Shown piece by piece: positions 52,601-60,867 of a stretch of 64,000 bases of DNA. Position 1 is the first letter of the stretch; the number at the start of each line of letters is the position of its first letter. The position numbers and the translations under genes were made by a program. The notes below the pieces were generated by a model that saw nothing but the letters and a program-made list of their open reading frames with translations, was not told the DNA's origin and made no database searches. Location: contig NZ_BDQK01000001.1 in NCBI RefSeq assembly GCF_003864295.1, forward strand, positions 186,001-250,000, written 5' to 3'. Origin of the DNA: Aphanothece sacrum FPU1 (lineage in GTDB: Bacteria > Cyanobacteriota > Cyanobacteriia > Cyanobacteriales > Microcystaceae).

Positions 52601-55600
52601 GATTAGTTGGGGTATTGGAAGGAGATTCATCATCAAGAATAGTGATGTTTGCAGTACCTTGATTACCAATAATTGCGCCGTTAGTTGGGTTAGTTAATTG
52701 GATAGTAAAGTCTTCGTCTCCTTCTACTTTGTCATCATTGCGAATTTTGATAGCGTTGGGATTATTTAAGATGGCATTTTGAACAGTAATGACTTTGCTA
52801 ACTTCATTATTAATAGAACTTGCTGCACAACCGCATCCCTTCGCAGTTCCATCAATAAAACTTAGGGTTGCACCGACAGAATTGGTAATATCTCCTGTAC
52901 GGGTAACAATAATTTCGGTGATAGCGGTTCCGTCTTCTTGAACGGTATAATTGGCTGCACTAAAGTTCAGTTGAGTTTGACCTTCTGAGAAGGGAGAAAT
53001 CAGGTCTAAAGTGGGAATAGAAAGGGGAATATTTGCCCCAGTTGTGCTAATAGTAAAGATAGGATAGGTTTGTTTCCATCCTTCTTGAACAATTTGTGCA
53101 ACGTTATAAGTTCCAGGTCGTAAATTGGTGAACTGATAGTTACCGTTCGCATCCGTTTGGGTGGAAGTTTCACCGTTATCTAATTGGTTGTTCCCATTAC
53201 TGTCTAAATAAACCGTCCAACCTGATAGATTTGCTTCATTATTATTAACCGCATTGCCATCAATGTCATTCCAAATATTGCCTTTGATTTCAGCATCATT
53301 ATCTTGAATACCGACGTTAACATTAGGAACAGTTAACCCGTTGTAATTGGTATCGCTACTGGTAACAGAATGGTTAATAATTGCGGTGTGATTTCCTTCA
53401 GTTACGGTGTCATTAACCGCAGTAACGATAACAGTTTGGGGAGTATTCCAGTTCGTTGAATTAAAGGTGAAGGTAGTTTGATTAAGGGTAATTTGACTGT
53501 TACCTGTTAGGGTAATGGTAACGTCAGCAGTGGGTTGAGTTTTTAAGACTAAACTGTAGCTATCGGTGTTACCTCCTTCAGTAATGCTGGTATTGCCTCC
53601 CGTTTGGGTTAGGGTGATACCTGGGGTTGCAGGTGGTGTAATGCTAAAGGTTGCGGTTTTGGGTGCATCACCACTGTTTCCTGCATTATCTTGGATGGTG
53701 GTAGCATCAACCCGTAAATTATAAATTCCAGGGGTATTAGTTAAGGTATCTAACCCGTTTATGCGATAGGTTGTACCAGAGATGTAGTCAACTGTCACCG
53801 TATTCGGTAGGGTAAGGGTGACACCATCACGGGTTAAGGAAATATCACTCTTATCGAAGGTACTTAAATCGATAGTTTCTGAGAATTGAACATCGATACT
53901 ATTAACGGGGTTAGGGGTTGAGGTGGGAACGTTGAGGAATTGAGTTAAAACGGGTTTTGTAACGTCTGCAAATAAGCTTAAAGTTGTATTGGTGGTGTTT
54001 CCTGCTGCATCTTGTACTCGGATTTCTAATTCTCTTGCACCTGGAGACGGCAGTTGAACGTTACTATTAAACTGCGTCCCTGTAACCGTTGCTTGTTGTA
54101 AGAGAGTATTGGTAGTTTTGTCGTAGAAAAAGACTTTTAAGCCGGTTTCGCCTAATTCTCCGCTAATATTGGGGTTGGTTGTATTAATTCGTCTTTGTCC
54201 TGATACAGTTAGGGTGACAAATTCCTGTAGGGGCGCAAGGTTTGCGCCCAAAGCTGTTAGGGTATTAGTAACATTAATATTAGTCGGTGCAGTGGGTGCA
54301 ATGGTATCCATTACCCAGGTTTCAGACTGTATTCCTGTTCCAGAATTACCCGACAAATCTTGAATACCACTACCGTTGACGCTGAGGGTATAAGTACCAT
54401 CGGTGAGGGTTAAAGCGGTTAAATTATTAATCCGATAAGTCGTATCATTAATAGCACTAATTGTGACAGTATTATTAATTAAATTCGTGCCATTATTGCG
54501 AGTCAGAATAATATCTTGCCAAGTGAAGGTACTGAGGTCAATTTTTTCGGAAAAAGTAACCGTTAAAGAGGGAACTGGTTGATTACGAGGAGCAATTAAA
54601 AGATCAACTACATCAGTAACAATAGGAGGGGTTGTATCAGCATTTCCTGTGGCTATTTTTAGCCACGTTTCTGTCAAGAACCCTGTGCCTAATTTACCTG
54701 TGGTGTCTTGTATTCCTGATGCGTTAACCGTTAAGGTATAGTCTCCATCATTATTGGTTAAAGTATTTAATCCGGTAATTTGATAACGGGTAGGAGATAA
54801 GGCAAAAATCGAAATCGTAGAATTGATTAAATTTGAACCACCATTGAGGGTTAAACTGAGATCGTTGTAATCAAAAGTATTCGCTTTAATGGCTTCAGAA
54901 AAGTCAACGGTAATGGCGTTAACAGCCGTAGCGATGGGGTCAGGACTAACATCAATGATATCGGTAACGGTGGGTCCACCAGGGGTATAAACAACCGTGT
55001 AGATTTTCGTTCCTGCTGTGGCGTTATTGTCAAGAAAATGTAAAATATTTTCATAAATTGGGCGACCTGTTGCGGGGAAAGTGCGGTCAGTTGTCCAAAT
55101 GTTTTCTAAGCTAATTTCTGTGCCATCAGAACGCAATATTTTAGCGAGATCCAATTGGCTATTACTGGGTTCATCTAAGCGGAAATAAGTCCAACCATTG
55201 TCAACGGTGGCGGTAATTTGAACGGTTAAATCATTGAGGGTTGCAGGTGTGTCAATGGTGGCATTTTTAACGGCGTTGACGGGTGCAGTCCCCCCACTAC
55301 TAAAGTAAAGAGTATCAGGGGTAAATTCTGCATCAAAGGTATCATTAACGAGGAAATCAGGTAAGCTATCAGGGTTAGGATGATTAACTTGAACTTGATG
55401 GATTAATTCGTGAATTTTGACTTCTTTGATTAAGGACAGTTCGGCTTTACCTAAGCTATTAGTATGTTCAAAGGTGGCTTTATAGTCAATAAATTTACCC
55501 TGTAAACTGGATTTGAGTAACCAGTCAGCAACGGCAGTTTTTCCGGCTTGAATATCTCCAAAATTGACGGTTAAGGAAGGACTAACCCCTTGTCCATTAA

Positions 55601-58600
55601 CTTCTGAACCGATAATTTGGAAGTCAATTAATAACCCTTTTTCATTCTCGATGATTTTGGGTTGACCAGAAGTAATCTTAAGATTTTTTGCGTCTCCTTT
55701 GCCTTCATTTCTGACTAAAACAGCGAGGGAATAAGGGACAGACGTTTCAATAATATCCTCGGTAAAGGGGTCATCGGCAAAGACATCCCGTTGATGGAAA
55801 TAGTCTAAATAGAGTTCTGCTTGAGGGAAGACAGTAATGGGAGTAGAGAGTAAGGGAACAGTGACGGTTGTGCCGTTTTCGAGGTAGGAAAGTGTGCCTC
55901 CGATAGTGTATTGAGTGGGGATTTCTGGTGCAGCTAAATTAGTAGGAATAAATGTCCATTGTGCGCTACCAATGCCTTCATCTTGGGGAGTATTAGGGTT
56001 ATCTCCTGTTAAGATTCCCGTACCATCAACGGCGGTAATATTGCTGAGGATGGGTGAAGTAATGCCAAATAAGTCGTTAACAATATTGCCGTTTTCGTCT
56101 TTAATTTGCAGGATAACAGAGAGGTTTTCGAGGTTGGTTGCGTTGCCGTTTTCGATTTCTAAACTACCCAGAAACGCAGCACGGGTCATTACTGCTTCTT
56201 GGTCGATTTTGATGGTGACTTGAGCGCAGACACTTGCATTCTCTGCTTGAATTTCTTCAGATTCTGCTTCTAAAGACGACATTGAAAACGAACCAAAATT
56301 ACGGCTCAACCTTTCTATTTCGCTAAAAATACCTTGTGCTATTTGTTCTGCTTCAGCAAAAATATCTTCAAAGCCTCTGCTAACACTGATTTGCATTTCT
56401 TGTTCGGCAATTTTTAGCTTACTTTGCCAAACATCCAAATCTAGAAAATCAGTATTCTGTCCATTAGGAACTTCAGAAGCATTTGTAATTCCAGCATTCC
56501 AATAATCAATACTTCGATTCCATCGTTCTACAAATCGATTAATATCAGCAGTATTTATTTCAAGAGACTGCGAAATGTTGATGAGTTCGTTAACTTCTGT
56601 ACTAGACAGCTTGAAACCATTGTCGGTCAATTCCTCAGTTCTTAAGAAAAAAGCATCTATCCAGTTACCGAAATCTTTAGTCTCAATAGTTTCATTCAGC
56701 CAGGCAGAAGAATCAAATAAGTAGAGATGGAAGTCAACAATTTTTTGTAAACGTGCATAAACATCTTCCATTTTTTCGAGCAACTCTAACAGTGGATTAG
56801 AGCCGATAATTGCATTAGAATTCTGAAAGGTAGTCTCGAAAGCAATTTGACTTTGAGACTGAGTGTTGGATGATATCAAAAGACAGCGTAGTGAATCTCC
56901 AATTTCTAAAGCACAGCTAAAGCCTACTAGAAAAGCACCTAATGGTTTATTAATTTTTTTTGCTACTTCACCTAACGATTTTAGACATCCATAAAGAGCT
57001 TTAGTTTCATCAAAATATGTCGGTCTATTTTCTGTATATAGTCCAATTGTATCTTTCAAACAACTAGCTAAATTTCTCCAGTCGTCTAACTTTGGTAGTT
57101 GTGTAAAAACACCAATTAAATCTATAACACATCCGGCAACAGCATTAAATACATCCAGCCTATTTACATCACAAGGAGGATTGGGTTGGGGATTAGTATT
57201 ACAAGGATTAATATTAGTAATAATCGGCGTAGGACTAAAAATACCGCCGCCACCGCCGCCACCGCCGCCACCGCCAATAGACGGTAAGCTAGGAGGACAA
57301 TTTCCTTCAACGTTGCTAACGGCGATCGCAGACCCTCTTGTGACATTATTAGGCCCACAAGGATAAGACCATTGTAAAGATCCAGAAATTGAGCAAGGAA
57401 CGGGTGTATCTGGATCTACATCCCCACCGCCAGTACCGCCACCAGTACCACCGCCACCAGGATTAGAAAAATCGTTAATTCTTGTCACCCTCACAGGAAT
57501 AGTCAGGGAACTTTTAGCAGCTAAATTATCAATTTCACCCAGTAATGGCTCAATTTTATAAAATGGATGAGTTCCAAAATTCAACTTAATATCATTAGCA
57601 GTAATTAATCCGTGATTAGTCACCGTCATATTAATCTGTGTGACTTGACCAACTACCTGTAAATCTTTTAAATCAATTAAAGGCGGATCAATAACAACAA
57701 CCGGAATCGGAACATCAGTTTCAAAAGTAGATTGAACACTAATGGTATATCGATCTTCAATTTCTGTCGGCGTTACTGTCCAAGTATATTTAACCGTTTG
57801 CCTTGACAAAAATGCCTGAATATCTTCTGTTTCTCCTGCACCAATGAAGATATTTTGTTGATAAGTATCATGGTTATTTGCTGTTACTCTCAGGGTATAA
57901 TATCCCTCGGCTAAATCAGTTTTTGATAATACCCCATCCGCATCTTGTTCAGAGAAAATAACCCTTCCCGTAAAGGGATCTAATAAAGTTACTGTGGCAT
58001 TTTCTAACCTCGGTGAACCTTCCGCAAAAAAGAATAATTCATCAACTACATTGATATTAAGATTGCCTTTTGCTTCGGAAACCGCACGAAAATCAAAGGG
58101 TAAACTTAAGGAAGCTTCATCTCCTGAAATGACAACATTGCCGTTATAAACCGTTAACTCTTGCGTTGCTGAAGGTTGTAATAATAAGGATACTTTAGTT
58201 GATTCACCTGGATTTAAAGAAGGTAAAGTGACAGGTGAAGCTAACTTTAACCAAGACGCTTCAGGGAGTAAAATATCTAATTCCCCTGATGCTATTTCCC
58301 CTTGATTACTAACAGTAAATTCTACAAGGCTTTGTCCTCCTCGTAACATACTTGCTTGTAATCTGCTAGTATCTGCCACTAAACGGGGTAATAATTGCGC
58401 CACATCTACCCTTACTGGTAAGTTAGCTGTCACCCCTTCATTACTACTTAAACCCACTGAGAAATTGTAATAACTCCAGTTATCATTAGGGACATTAATA
58501 CTGTAATTAACCGTTATTTCTTCATTCCCTGATAAAGTCGTTTTCTCTGGAGTAAGATTAACTGTCCAATCACTCGGCGCACCATTTATATTAGCAGTTA

Positions 58601-59609
58601 ATCCCGATAATTCTATATTACTTAAATTCTGTAATTTAACCGAACCATTAAAAGTTGTTCCTTCTGTAATACGCTGAGAAACTTGAGTTAAGAATTGGTC
58701 ATTTTGTTCAAACCGCATTCCTAACAAAGTAAACTGATCTTCTGCTGCACTATCTTCTTGAGAAAACCCAGGAAAATAAGCATTAATTTTATAATTTCCT
58801 GCTTCTCCTGTTAAGGGAGAAAATTGACGGACAAAATTGCCATTTGCATCAGTAAACGCATCAAATTCTCGTATATTCCCCTTATTTTCTACCCTGACTT
58901 TCACAAATTCAAAGGCAACGGGAGAATTATCACTATTACTTAAAGCCGTTCCTCGTAAAGTGATAGGATTACCTGCGATCGCGGTTTCTGTATCAGTATA
59001 AACTGTCGCACGATAAGCAGGTGTTATGGTTAGTGGAGTAATAGTCGTATTATTATTTTCTCCAATGTTTACCCCTTCATTAATTGTATTTTCGCTATCT
59101 GTTACTCCAATTAAATAATACTGTCCTGGAGTTCTTGACGCAAAATAGGTAACAGTGCGATTATAAGATGTTCCTGGTAATAAATTAGCAGGATTTTCTG
59201 TACTTCCTAAGCCAAATTCTCCTAATAAAGTATCATTAGCATCTAGTTTATTATCCGTTGACAAATAAACCCTGTCTTTCCAACTTCCTGATGCAGAAAT
59301 AATGCCATTATTAGCAATAGTGTAAGTAAATTGTGATTGTTTACCTGTATAAGTGGGTTGTATTCCTTGTAACTGAGTCACCGATAAATCAGGGACATTT
59401 ATATCAGTAACTTCTAAGCTATCACTACCACTATTTAAACCGTCTGCTGAGGCATTAATATTAATGGTTTGACTACCATCATTAATACCATCACTGACTC
59501 CTGTAATTGTAAAAGTAGCAGAAGTTTGTCCGACGGGAATTATTACAGTATTGGGAACAGTAGCTTCTGTGGTATCACTAGAATTAAGATTGACCTGGCG
59601 TGGGGACAT
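49665..59609 (-). CDS. Giant Calx-beta/CARDB/subtilase/RTX surface or secreted protein, 3' part of an IS-interrupted gene
   Basis: 3314 residues. Order from the N-terminus: end of a Calx-beta domain, CARDB (~70-180), several Ig-like domains, a poly-Gly tract (~778-790), a Cys-containing all-helical segment (~820-1130), more beta domains, three Big-type repeats with VTDVVD/FSE(A/K)I, an SdrD-B-like module (GNIWNDIDGNAV) that is interrupted by a Calx-beta domain and a subtilisin (Asp in VIIDTGADLNHP ~2380, His in NNHGSHIT ~2423, Ser in GGTSQATP ~2597), cadherin-like domains, and C-terminal RTX nonapeptides (GGAGNDTIY) with a type I secretion end. The ATG at 59609 lies inside the IS end, so it is not the native start; upstream domains are in the 60805-64000 frame. 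Confidence 0.85.
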   Translation of the reverse strand: MSPRQVNLNSSDTTEATVPNTVIIPVGQTSATFTITGVSDGINDGSQTININASADGLNSGSDSLEVTDINVPDLSVTQLQGIQPTYTGKQSQFTYTIANNGIISASGSWKDRVYLSTDNKLDANDTLLGEFGLGSTENPANLLPGTSYNRTVTYFASRTPGQYYLIGVTDSENTINEGVNIGENNNTTITPLTITPAYRATVYTDTETAIAGNPITLRGTALSNSDNSPVAFEFVKVRVENKGNIREFDAFTDANGNFVRQFSPLTGEAGNYKINAYFPGFSQEDSAAEDQFTLLGMRFEQNDQFLTQVSQRITEGTTFNGSVKLQNLSNIELSGLTANINGAPSDWTVNLTPEKTTLSGNEEITVNYSINVPNDNWSYYNFSVGLSSNEGVTANLPVRVDVAQLLPRLVADTSRLQASMLRGGQSLVEFTVSNQGEIASGELDILLPEASWLKLASPVTLPSLNPGESTKVSLLLQPSATQELTVYNGNVVISGDEASLSLPFDFRAVSEAKGNLNINVVDELFFFAEGSPRLENATVTLLDPFTGRVIFSEQDADGVLSKTDLAEGYYTLRVTANNHDTYQQNIFIGAGETEDIQAFLSRQTVKYTWTVTPTEIEDRYTISVQSTFETDVPIPVVVIDPPLIDLKDLQVVGQVTQINMTVTNHGLITANDIKLNFGTHPFYKIEPLLGEIDNLAAKSSLTIPVRVTRINDFSNPGGGGTGGGTGGGDVDPDTPVPCSISGSLQWSYPCGPNNVTRGSAIAVSNVEGNCPPSLPSIGGGGGGGGGGGIFSPTPIITNINPCNTNPQPNPPCDVNRLDVFNAVAGCVIDLIGVFTQLPKLDDWRNLASCLKDTIGLYTENRPTYFDETKALYGCLKSLGEVAKKINKPLGAFLVGFSCALEIGDSLRCLLISSNTQSQSQIAFETTFQNSNAIIGSNPLLELLEKMEDVYARLQKIVDFHLYLFDSSAWLNETIETKDFGNWIDAFFLRTEELTDNGFKLSSTEVNELINISQSLEINTADINRFVERWNRSIDYWNAGITNASEVPNGQNTDFLDLDVWQSKLKIAEQEMQISVSRGFEDIFAEAEQIAQGIFSEIERLSRNFGSFSMSSLEAESEEIQAENASVCAQVTIKIDQEAVMTRAAFLGSLEIENGNATNLENLSVILQIKDENGNIVNDLFGITSPILSNITAVDGTGILTGDNPNTPQDEGIGSAQWTFIPTNLAAPEIPTQYTIGGTLSYLENGTTVTVPLLSTPITVFPQAELYLDYFHQRDVFADDPFTEDIIETSVPYSLAVLVRNEGKGDAKNLKITSGQPKIIENEKGLLIDFQIIGSEVNGQGVSPSLTVNFGDIQAGKTAVADWLLKSSLQGKFIDYKATFEHTNSLGKAELSLIKEVKIHELIHQVQVNHPNPDSLPDFLVNDTFDAEFTPDTLYFSSGGTAPVNAVKNATIDTPATLNDLTVQITATVDNGWTYFRLDEPSNSQLDLAKILRSDGTEISLENIWTTDRTFPATGRPIYENILHFLDNNATAGTKIYTVVYTPGGPTVTDIIDVSPDPIATAVNAITVDFSEAIKANTFDYNDLSLTLNGGSNLINSTISIFALSPTRYQITGLNTLTNNDGDYTLTVNASGIQDTTGKLGTGFLTETWLKIATGNADTTPPIVTDVVDLLIAPRNQPVPSLTVTFSEKIDLSTFTWQDIILTRNNGTNLINNTVTISAINDTTYRINNLTALTLTDGTYTLSVNGSGIQDLSGNSGTGIQSETWVMDTIAPTAPTNINVTNTLTALGANLAPLQEFVTLTVSGQRRINTTNPNISGELGETGLKVFFYDKTTNTLLQQATVTGTQFNSNVQLPSPGARELEIRVQDAAGNTTNTTLSLFADVTKPVLTQFLNVPTSTPNPVNSIDVQFSETIDLSTFDKSDISLTRDGVTLTLPNTVTVDYISGTTYRINGLDTLTNTPGIYNLRVDATTIQDNAGNSGDAPKTATFSITPPATPGITLTQTGGNTSITEGGNTDSYSLVLKTQPTADVTITLTGNSQITLNQTTFTFNSTNWNTPQTVIVTAVNDTVTEGNHTAIINHSVTSSDTNYNGLTVPNVNVGIQDNDAEIKGNIWNDIDGNAVNNNEANLSGWTVYLDSNGNNQLDNGETSTQTDANGNYQFTNLRPGTYNVAQIVQEGWKQTYPIFTISTTGANIPLSIPTLDLISPFSEGQTQLNFSAANYTVQEDGTAITEIIVTRTGDITNSVGATLSFIDGTAKGCGCAASSINNEVSKVITVQNAILNNPNAIKIRNDDKVEGDEDFTIQLTNPTNGAIIGNQGTANITILDDESPSNTPTNPPVTNTNTTPSTPLNSNAISLIYLDDFWTDSRFSDIKGQGQSIVIIDTGADLNHPLFGPDTDNNGIADRIIYQYDFADNDGDAGDRNNHGSHITSIAAQIAPEANLIILKVFKDNGSGYFADLEEALQWVNQNSLAYNIKSVNLSLGDSQNWTTEVPRYGIGDELTAIASQNILIAAAAGNSFYTFNSTPGLAYPAIDPNVISVGAVWADDFGSRTFGNGAVDYSTAADRIASFSQRHPLLDVFAPGILITGANATGGTISMGGTSQATPYISAIATLSQQIAQTYLGRELTLTEFSTLLDTTSDLIIDGDDENDNVINTGNSYPRINVLSLAEAILNLNNNSNGSNTGNTGNNGTNDPLYIPDNTVSLVHTVTLTAGQILTNIDFGNQLLPTNQPPTLININKTGNEDNAIAFTLTDFTSAFNDPDGNNLTKIQITSLPNNGTLNIGNTAISLNQEIAIAEINNLTFVPNTNFNGNISFNWNGFEGTVYATNFATVNITVNAVDDLPVINQAIANLTVNEDAANTVIDLTNVFSDVDGDVIIKSVFANNNQGLVTATINNNQLTIDYLDNQFGTANITIRGTSNGQFVDNIFNVVINPVNDAPVVQNAIAPQTATEGQPFTFTIPETTFSDVDDVILSYTLADGTLLPQGISFDAATLTFSGTPNDLASGNYDITVTAMDSVGESASDTFTLKVINTINGTANSETLKGTNSNDNINAGAGNDTVYGGAGNDTIYGGAGDDVIDGGTGIDQLVGGTEDDTYIVNSRRDVVVENPGEGQDTVKSSVTHTLTTNVEDLILTRTGNINGTGNTLNNTITGNSGNNRLKGLSGNDTLKGEGGNDTLVGGAGDDILTGGDGADQFIFGSWAKFASSAFGVDILTDFVKGIDKIALSKTSFKSLTSAVGGNLNASEFALINNALNELTVVGSSSAKMVYNQVTGNLFYNQNGATTGLGNGGQFAKLNLDVTGIIDETDFLIQA

Positions 59610-60867
59610 AAAAATCTATAAGCTAGACTTAATCAGGGATATAGCCCGTCGTCCTCGTCGATAATAGGCGCGTTTTTCGGGGCTTAATTGCATTAATGCC
59701 TGGGCTTCAACGGTAAATAAATCACAAGAGTCAACCCAATCTTTTCCATGAAGACCGATATAAAAGTTACTGTGTCTCCGTCGCATTTTCTTGTTTTTTC
59801 TGACTCTCCCCACATATTTTGCCAATCCTTTCTCTTTAATAATTTTTCCAGAAAATGTTGCCATTGAATAAGCTAGAGTAATCAATATAATTAAGGAAGT
59901 AAGGCGATGTCCTGTTAATTTCGTTCTTTCTAAATCATAACCACCTTTCTTAAAATCCCGAAACATTTCCTCAATACAAAATCTCTTTTTATAAGCGTCA
60001 ATCGTCTCATCAATACTGGTTAAATTTGTGATAATAAACCAAGCTTCTTTTGTCTCTATTCCTCTATACTTCTTTTTCCATTTCGCCACTATATTACTGC
60101 CTATAAATCCTTTTGTTTTCGTAACTTTAACTCCTTGATAAAATAAAGACATTCCTGAAGATAATCCTAAATCTTTTAGTCGCGTCCACATTTCCTTTTC
60201 TACTTCAATATAGTTGCTTTTCTTCAATCTGAGTGCATAATAAACTCTTTTTTGTCCATGTAACCATTTTGCTAGTTCAACTGAGCAGAATTCTCTATCC
60301 CCTAAGACAACTATTTTATATTCTTTTAGAAAGAGTAATATTCGGGCTAATATACTTTTCTGTGTGTCAAAGTTACTATTACCGATGTGATCTAGCAACT
60401 CAAAATATAAGGGAATTCCTCTATTATCAATTACCAGACTTACCATCAAAATATTAATCAACCCCCATTGGGTTCTATCTATGGCAATATGTAAGACATC
60501 TCCTGTACTAAATGATTGCTTTAACCACTGTTTTATGATAGGTATCCATACTCCTTCAATTGTCAAACAAGGAATCTCGAAAAACCGTTTTAACTTTTTT
60601 CTCTTACTTTCAAATAAAATGGGACTGGGAAAATAACTAGCTAACTCATAAAACCTAATTTTCCTATATACTTGCACTAATTCTATCATGATTAACAGTA
60701 TTAAATATTCCGATTTTTTCAGATACTTTGTTAAATGGTTGTTATAAATTTCTGGTAACATTTTGGGTTTAGACGGCGATCGCTAAAAAAAGAACATTTT
60801 CTTTTTACCATGTTTTGCTCTTTTCGTCATCTGGTAAGGCTTTCAGGGTTTCATGTCCCCACGCCAG
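59595..60867 (-). mobile_element. IS4-type insertion sequence
   Basis: About 1273 bp bounded by inverted repeats CTGGCGTGGGGACATAAA (left, from 59595) and TTTCATGTCCCCACGCCAG (right, to 60867), 18-19 bp with one mismatch, enclosing one transposase gene. I find no matching target duplication outside these ends (left flank AAGATTGAC, right flank ATTTAAGAA), so either the true ends differ slightly or one side was rearranged. It interrupts the giant secreted-protein gene. Confidence 0.75.
59616..60761 (-). CDS. IS4-family transposase
   Basis: 381 residues, intact. DDE catalytic residues: first Asp in IAIDRTQW, second in LGDREFCSVELAKW, and Glu in the Y-x2-R-x3-E-x6-K signature, read as YKKRFCIEEMFRDFKK. 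C-terminal basic tail RRGRRAISL. No frameshift, so the element may still be mobile. The only transposase gene of this kind in the window. Confidence 0.9.
   Translation of the reverse strand: MLPEIYNNHLTKYLKKSEYLILLIMIELVQVYRKIRFYELASYFPSPILFESKRKKLKRFFEIPCLTIEGVWIPIIKQWLKQSFSTGDVLHIAIDRTQWGLINILMVSLVIDNRGIPLYFELLDHIGNSNFDTQKSILARILLFLKEYKIVVLGDREFCSVELAKWLHGQKRVYYALRLKKSNYIEVEKEMWTRLKDLGLSSGMSLFYQGVKVTKTKGFIGSNIVAKWKKKYRGIETKEAWFIITNLTSIDETIDAYKKRFCIEEMFRDFKKGGYDLERTKLTGHRLTSLIILITLAYSMATFSGKIIKEKGLAKYVGRVRKNKKMRRRHSNFYIGLHGKDWVDSCDLFTVEAQALMQLSPEKRAYYRRGRRAISLIKSSL

Noticed and set aside
57164-57366. Proline-rich ORF opposite the poly-Gly tract
   Set aside because: It is the reverse complement of the glycine run in the giant gene.
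59595-60867. A clean target-site duplication for the IS
   Set aside because: The flanks outside the inverted repeats do not match, so I do not claim a duplication.
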